27,593 nucleotides of DNA from CAZHJA01 sp964532865. Lineage in GTDB: Bacteria; Patescibacteriota; Microgenomatia; UBA1406; GWC2-37-13. The notes beneath the pieces are model-generated. The model did not search any database. It was not told the origin of the DNA and saw only the letters and a program-made list of their open reading frames with translations. Positions within the stretch are counted from its first letter, which is position 1; the number at the start of each line of letters is the position of its first letter. Positions 24,183 through 27,593 of this stretch are shown piece by piece. The translations under genes were made by a program, and so were the position numbers. The DNA lies in NCBI GenBank assembly GCA_964532865.1, contig CAZHJA010000003.1, positions 1 through 27,593 on the forward strand, given 5' to 3'.

Positions 24183-25665
24183 AAAGAAAGTTAAAATTGT
24201 TATTGGCTATCCTCCAATAGACCAAAATAAAGGAACACCTCTTCTTTCTCAAAATAGGCAATTCCAATATTTCAATAGACCAACATATATTTATCCTATG
24301 GTTCCTGCCTATGCTGCAACTAATCTTCAAAATGCAGGATATAAAGTATATTGGATGGATGGAATAGCTGAAAAACTGTCATTTCAAACATGGCTTGCAA
24401 AAATAAAAAGAATAACTCCCGATTATTTAATGATTGAAACAAAAACTCCTATTATTAAAACTCATTGGGAACAAATTAATAAAATAAAAAAGGCAATACC
24501 AACAATAAAGATAATTTTAGTAGGAGATCATGTAACGTATTTACCTTACGAGTCATTTAAAAATAGTAAAGTCAGCTATATTATTTCCGGTGGATATTAT
24601 GATTTTACAATTGTTAATTTATTAAATCATATTCATAAAAATGAAAAATTAAAAGGTGGAATATATTTTAGGGGTAAAAATAAACAAATATATAATTCAG
24701 GGAAAACATTTTTTAACTTTGATCTTGACTCTCTTCCATTTATCGATAGAAAACTTACCAAATGGAAGCTTTATGCTTTTAAAAACGGAAATTATAAATA
24801 TACGCCGGGAACATATATGTATAGTGGAAGAGACTGCTGGTGGGGGAAATGTACATTTTGTATTTGGAACCATACATTAAATCCTCTTGGAAGCTATAAA
24901 ACATTTACTCCGGAGCGTTTATTTGGAGAAATAAAATACGTTGTTGATAAATACAAAGTAAAGGAAATATTTGATGATGCTGGAACTTTTTTTATAGGAT
25001 CTCGTTTAAAAAGATTTTGCGAGCTTATGATAGAAAGCGGATACAATAAAAAGATAAAAATAGGATGCAATATGAGATTTAATGCATTAAAACAAAAAGA
25101 ATATAATTTAATGAAAAAAGCTGGATTTAGACTTATTCTTTATGGCTTAGAGTCTGCAAATCAAAAAACATTAAATAGATTAAAAAAGGGCTTAAAAAGA
25201 AAAGATATTACTTTCGGTGCAAAAATGGCTTCAAAAGCAGGACTTGAAGTTCATGCAACTATTATGCTTGGATATCCATGGGAAACATATAATGATGCTA
25301 AAAAAACCATAGAATTTGCGCGTAATTGTTTTAAAATGGGTATTTTCAGCTCTCTTCAAGCTACTATTTTAATACCTTATCCTGGAACTCCATTATATGA
25401 CGAATGCAAAAAAAACAACTGGCTTATCACTAAAAACTACAACAGATACGACATGAAAGGACCTGTTATGAAAATTTCATATTCAGAAGATAAACTAAAA
25501 AGTCTTGTCAAGGAAGTTTATTCGTCTTTTTTAACACCTCAATTTGTCTTAAGAAAAATATCGCAGATTAGAAATATTAAAGATTTACTCTACTACTTAA
25601 ATGCAGCAGTTTATTTTTTTTCTCATCTAATAGACTTTAAAAAAAGCAATAAGAAAGAATTATAA
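24172..25665 (+). CDS. B12-binding-type radical SAM protein
   Basis: The 497-residue protein has an N-terminal Rossmann-like region (about 40-155) like the cobalamin-binding domain of class B radical SAM enzymes, but no DxHxxG motif is visible (only VGDHVTYLP), so B12 may not bind in base-off form. The [4Fe-4S] cysteines are C222, C227 and C230 in DCWWGKCTFC, a C-x4-C-x2-C spacing instead of the common C-x3-C-x2-C. The TIM-barrel part includes LYGLESANQKTLNRLKKG and GYPWET. The reaction is unknown. Coupling to GT2 genes suggests modification of a glycan or lipid of the cell envelope. Confidence 0.85.
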   Translation: MPNKKKVKIVIGYPPIDQNKGTPLLSQNRQFQYFNRPTYIYPMVPAYAATNLQNAGYKVYWMDGIAEKLSFQTWLAKIKRITPDYLMIETKTPIIKTHWEQINKIKKAIPTIKIILVGDHVTYLPYESFKNSKVSYIISGGYYDFTIVNLLNHIHKNEKLKGGIYFRGKNKQIYNSGKTFFNFDLDSLPFIDRKLTKWKLYAFKNGNYKYTPGTYMYSGRDCWWGKCTFCIWNHTLNPLGSYKTFTPERLFGEIKYVVDKYKVKEIFDDAGTFFIGSRLKRFCELMIESGYNKKIKIGCNMRFNALKQKEYNLMKKAGFRLILYGLESANQKTLNRLKKGLKRKDITFGAKMASKAGLEVHATIMLGYPWETYNDAKKTIEFARNCFKMGIFSSLQATILIPYPGTPLYDECKKNNWLITKNYNRYDMKGPVMKISYSEDKLKSLVKEVYSSFLTPQFVLRKISQIRNIKDLLYYLNAAVYFFSHLIDFKKSNKKEL

Positions 25666-27492
25666 TCATTTATTTAATAAATTTAAACCGTTTTTAGCCC
25701 CTTTATTATTTGGATCAAGCTTTAATGCTTTATTAAATTCTTGCTTTGCCTTTTCCTTTTTTCCTATTTTAAGATAAATAAATCCTAAATTTGAATATGA
25801 TTCAGCATTTTGGGGATTCATTTCTATAGATTTTTTTAAATTGCTTTCAGCATTTTCCAAATCATCCATATTAAAATATACAATTCCCATTGTTTGATAT
25901 GACTGCCATAAATCAGGATTATACTTAAGAGCAATATTATATGTTTCGATTGCTTGTTCATACTTTCCCATTCGAGCATATATATTTGCCAGATTATGAT
26001 ATCCTTCAGCATATCTTGGATTAAGTTCAACAGCTTTTTTAAATTCTTCTGCCGCTCTTTTTAAATCTCCATGTCTTCCATATACATCACCTAAATTATT
26101 ATGTGTTTTTGGATCAGATGGAGAGGTTTCTGATGTTGCAATCCATAAACTATCTTGATTTTTCCAATCAATATTTCTATAAATAGTCCTAACCATAAGA
26201 ATAACTATAATTATTGAAAACAATATAAATACAAAGGGCCTTATCTTTTTTATTTTTGAAATCTTCTCTAAAACAATAGCAACAGCTACAAATATTCCTA
26301 TTGCACCTAAATATACATAACGTTCAGCACAAACCCATGCAATCCTCAAAGGAGTAAGTACAGGAAGTAGTGAAATTAGGAAAAATAACAACCAAAAAGA
26401 AATTTTTCTTTGTTTAAACCATGTAAAAACAATAGTTCCAATAAAGGCTAAGAAAAAGAAAAGTCTAATATAGTACTGCATTGGGGTAAAATTAAGCTCT
26501 GAATGATAAAGAGTCAACTTATCAGGCCAAAACATAAGCTCAAGATATGAAGTAATTGAAATTGGAACTTGAACAAAAGGATTGTCTCTACCTACATCTC
26601 TATAATTTGCAGCAGATAAGAATGAAATTCTTTCACCTACCATTGATATAAGATATATTCCTCCGACAACAAGAATAACAAAAAAAGGAAGTATTCGCTT
26701 CCAATTTTTTTTAAGTGTTGATTGCGAAATTTCATAGAGAATAAGTATAAAAGGAAAAACTACTGTTTTGTTCATTGAGTTTAAAGCTAGAATAAAAAAG
26801 AAAAAAGAAAAAATATACCAAAACCATTTCTTTTTATTTCTTGAATAAAGATAAAAGAAAAACGACAAAAGAATGAAAAAGCTTGACTGTACATATGGGC
26901 CTCCTGATATCCATCCTACAGATTCTATTAAAATTGGATGAACAGCAACAAGTGATGATGCAAAAAAAGCTACTACCAAACCCTGCATATAGTAAAGAAG
27001 AACAAATACAATACTAACAACTCCTATATGAAGAAAAATATTTAAAAGGCGATAATAAATTGGATTCAAGCCTCCAATTTTATATATAATGAAATAAAAT
27101 AATGGTCTTATCGTATTAATGGGACTTGATATTACCGTCTGAAAATTACCAATATTGGGATTTTTTAATATACCATCTATATCATCTGAGACAAATTCAT
27201 TATTTAGAGAATTAAAGTAACAAGCAAAAATTAAAATAGCTAGAAAAATAAATATATACCAGTATTTTTTTAAAAAAGGCAAAAAGGAGAGTTTCTCTTT
27301 AGATTTTGCAAATGTATCTTTTTCTTCTACATTTTTTTCAATATATTTTTCATATTTATCATTGCTCCATTTCTTTTCTAGAAATTTTAAAATATCCTTT
27401 TTTGAAACACTTAGATTATTAGATATCTCACTTAAAGAAATTTTTTTAACATTCTTTTTTATATATTTCCTTTGGGAGTTTGTAATATTCAT
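25666..27492 (-). CDS. TMTC-like membrane protein with N-terminal HTH-like segment and C-terminal TPR repeats
   Basis: The 608-residue protein has three parts. Residues about 1-42 resemble a small helix-turn-helix (ISLSEISNNLSVSKKDILKF) on the cytoplasmic side. Residues about 76-440 hold ten or so membrane segments, with an acidic loop VSDDIDGILKNP (D103-D104) after the first and TIRPLFYFIIYKIGGLNP, as in TMTC/GT39-like O-glycosyltransferases. Residues about 461-594 are four TPR repeats ending in NP or DP. It may glycosylate proteins or bind substrates through the TPRs; the activity is inferred. It ends with TGA directly against the stop of the convergent radical SAM gene, 0 nt between them. 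Confidence 0.75.
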   Translation of the reverse strand: MNITNSQRKYIKKNVKKISLSEISNNLSVSKKDILKFLEKKWSNDKYEKYIEKNVEEKDTFAKSKEKLSFLPFLKKYWYIFIFLAILIFACYFNSLNNEFVSDDIDGILKNPNIGNFQTVISSPINTIRPLFYFIIYKIGGLNPIYYRLLNIFLHIGVVSIVFVLLYYMQGLVVAFFASSLVAVHPILIESVGWISGGPYVQSSFFILLSFFFYLYSRNKKKWFWYIFSFFFFILALNSMNKTVVFPFILILYEISQSTLKKNWKRILPFFVILVVGGIYLISMVGERISFLSAANYRDVGRDNPFVQVPISITSYLELMFWPDKLTLYHSELNFTPMQYYIRLFFFLAFIGTIVFTWFKQRKISFWLLFFLISLLPVLTPLRIAWVCAERYVYLGAIGIFVAVAIVLEKISKIKKIRPFVFILFSIIIVILMVRTIYRNIDWKNQDSLWIATSETSPSDPKTHNNLGDVYGRHGDLKRAAEEFKKAVELNPRYAEGYHNLANIYARMGKYEQAIETYNIALKYNPDLWQSYQTMGIVYFNMDDLENAESNLKKSIEMNPQNAESYSNLGFIYLKIGKKEKAKQEFNKALKLDPNNKGAKNGLNLLNK

Positions 27493-27509
27493 ATTAAGTA
27501 TGTCTTTAT

Positions 27510-27515
27510 GTTATA
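27510..27515 (-). promoter_or_regulatory. Candidate -10 box for the TMTC-like gene
   Basis: The minus strand reads TATAAC, 17 nt before the ATG at 27492, giving a leader of about 10 nt. Confidence 0.35.
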
Positions 27516-27572
27516 CTTTAAAACAAATTAAAACTCAATAAGTATTAATTCAAAAATTAAGTTCTGACTCGT

Positions 27573-27593
27573 ATGAAAATAAATTCTTCGCTT
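27573..27593 (+). CDS. Possible start of a further gene at the right edge
   Basis: An ATG at 27573 opens a frame of seven codons (MKINSSL) that runs off the window. There is no clear -10 or ribosome-binding site, so this is a weak call; it would be divergent from the TMTC-like gene. Confidence 0.2.

Noticed and set aside
1..27593. UGA recoding as in Gracilibacteria or Absconditabacteria
   Set aside because: UGA ends rpmE, gyrA and the 25666 gene at plausible C-termini, and I saw no in-frame UGA within conserved domains.

Overview
The window is an AT-rich, densely packed bacterial chromosome segment interrupted by one 100-base run of Ns (20525-20624). No stretch over 300 bases lacks a gene. 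I see no insertion sequence, CRISPR array, tRNA or rRNA. The gene content and style (short ribosomal proteins, a release factor without its N-terminal domain, a divergent FolD, dockerin-bearing secreted proteins with Pro/Thr-rich linkers, and several multi-membrane glycosyltransferases) suggest a Candidate Phyla Radiation (Patescibacteria) genome, most likely Microgenomates-like. That placement is inference; nothing here proves it. The standard code fits: TAA dominates, TAG ends one gene, and TGA ends three (rpmE, gyrA and the 25666 gene).

Left part (1-4064, minus strand): a membrane-anchored protein with a cohesin-like module and a dockerin-like C-terminus (cut by the window edge), a Cys-rich secreted dockerin protein, and a GT39-like membrane glycosyltransferase. 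Next, on the plus strand, come rpsF-ssb-rpsR (4148-5155). They are followed by a run with an uncharacterised barrel-sandwich protein, a CtpA-type and an HtrA-type protease, and a DUF167 protein (5254-8627). Then hisS overlaps a short prfA, followed by a histidine phosphatase, a small gene paired with an AbiEii-type nucleotidyltransferase, rpmE, the rplJ-rplL operon with a structured L10-type leader, gyrB-ppa-gyrA, and folD-miaA with a 53-bp overlap.

Right part: miaA (plus) and lepA (minus) converge into the N gap and both lose their last codons there. lepA and a GT2 glycosyltransferase diverge from one symmetric promoter. Two GT2 enzymes and a radical SAM protein form an envelope or glycan-type cluster, ending flush against a convergent membrane/TPR protein resembling the TMTC O-glycosyltransferase group.

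The most striking pattern is in the control signals. At least seven transcription-unit heads carry an exact TATAAT 6-8 nt before the ATG, which places the transcription start at or within a base or two of the start codon (predicted leaderless mRNAs). Between lepA and the GT2 gene, one self-complementary ATTATATAAT serves both directions with exactly 7 nt on each side. Two TGA stop codons double as the TGn of an extended -10 for the next gene. Only rplL has a strong Shine-Dalgarno sequence. I found no convincing new multi-gene defence or biosynthetic system. The best candidates for something undescribed are this promoter architecture, the domain-1-less RF1, the AbiEii partner gene, the HTH-like/membrane/TPR fusion, and the bulged hairpin with a tiny Cys ORF ahead of hisS.
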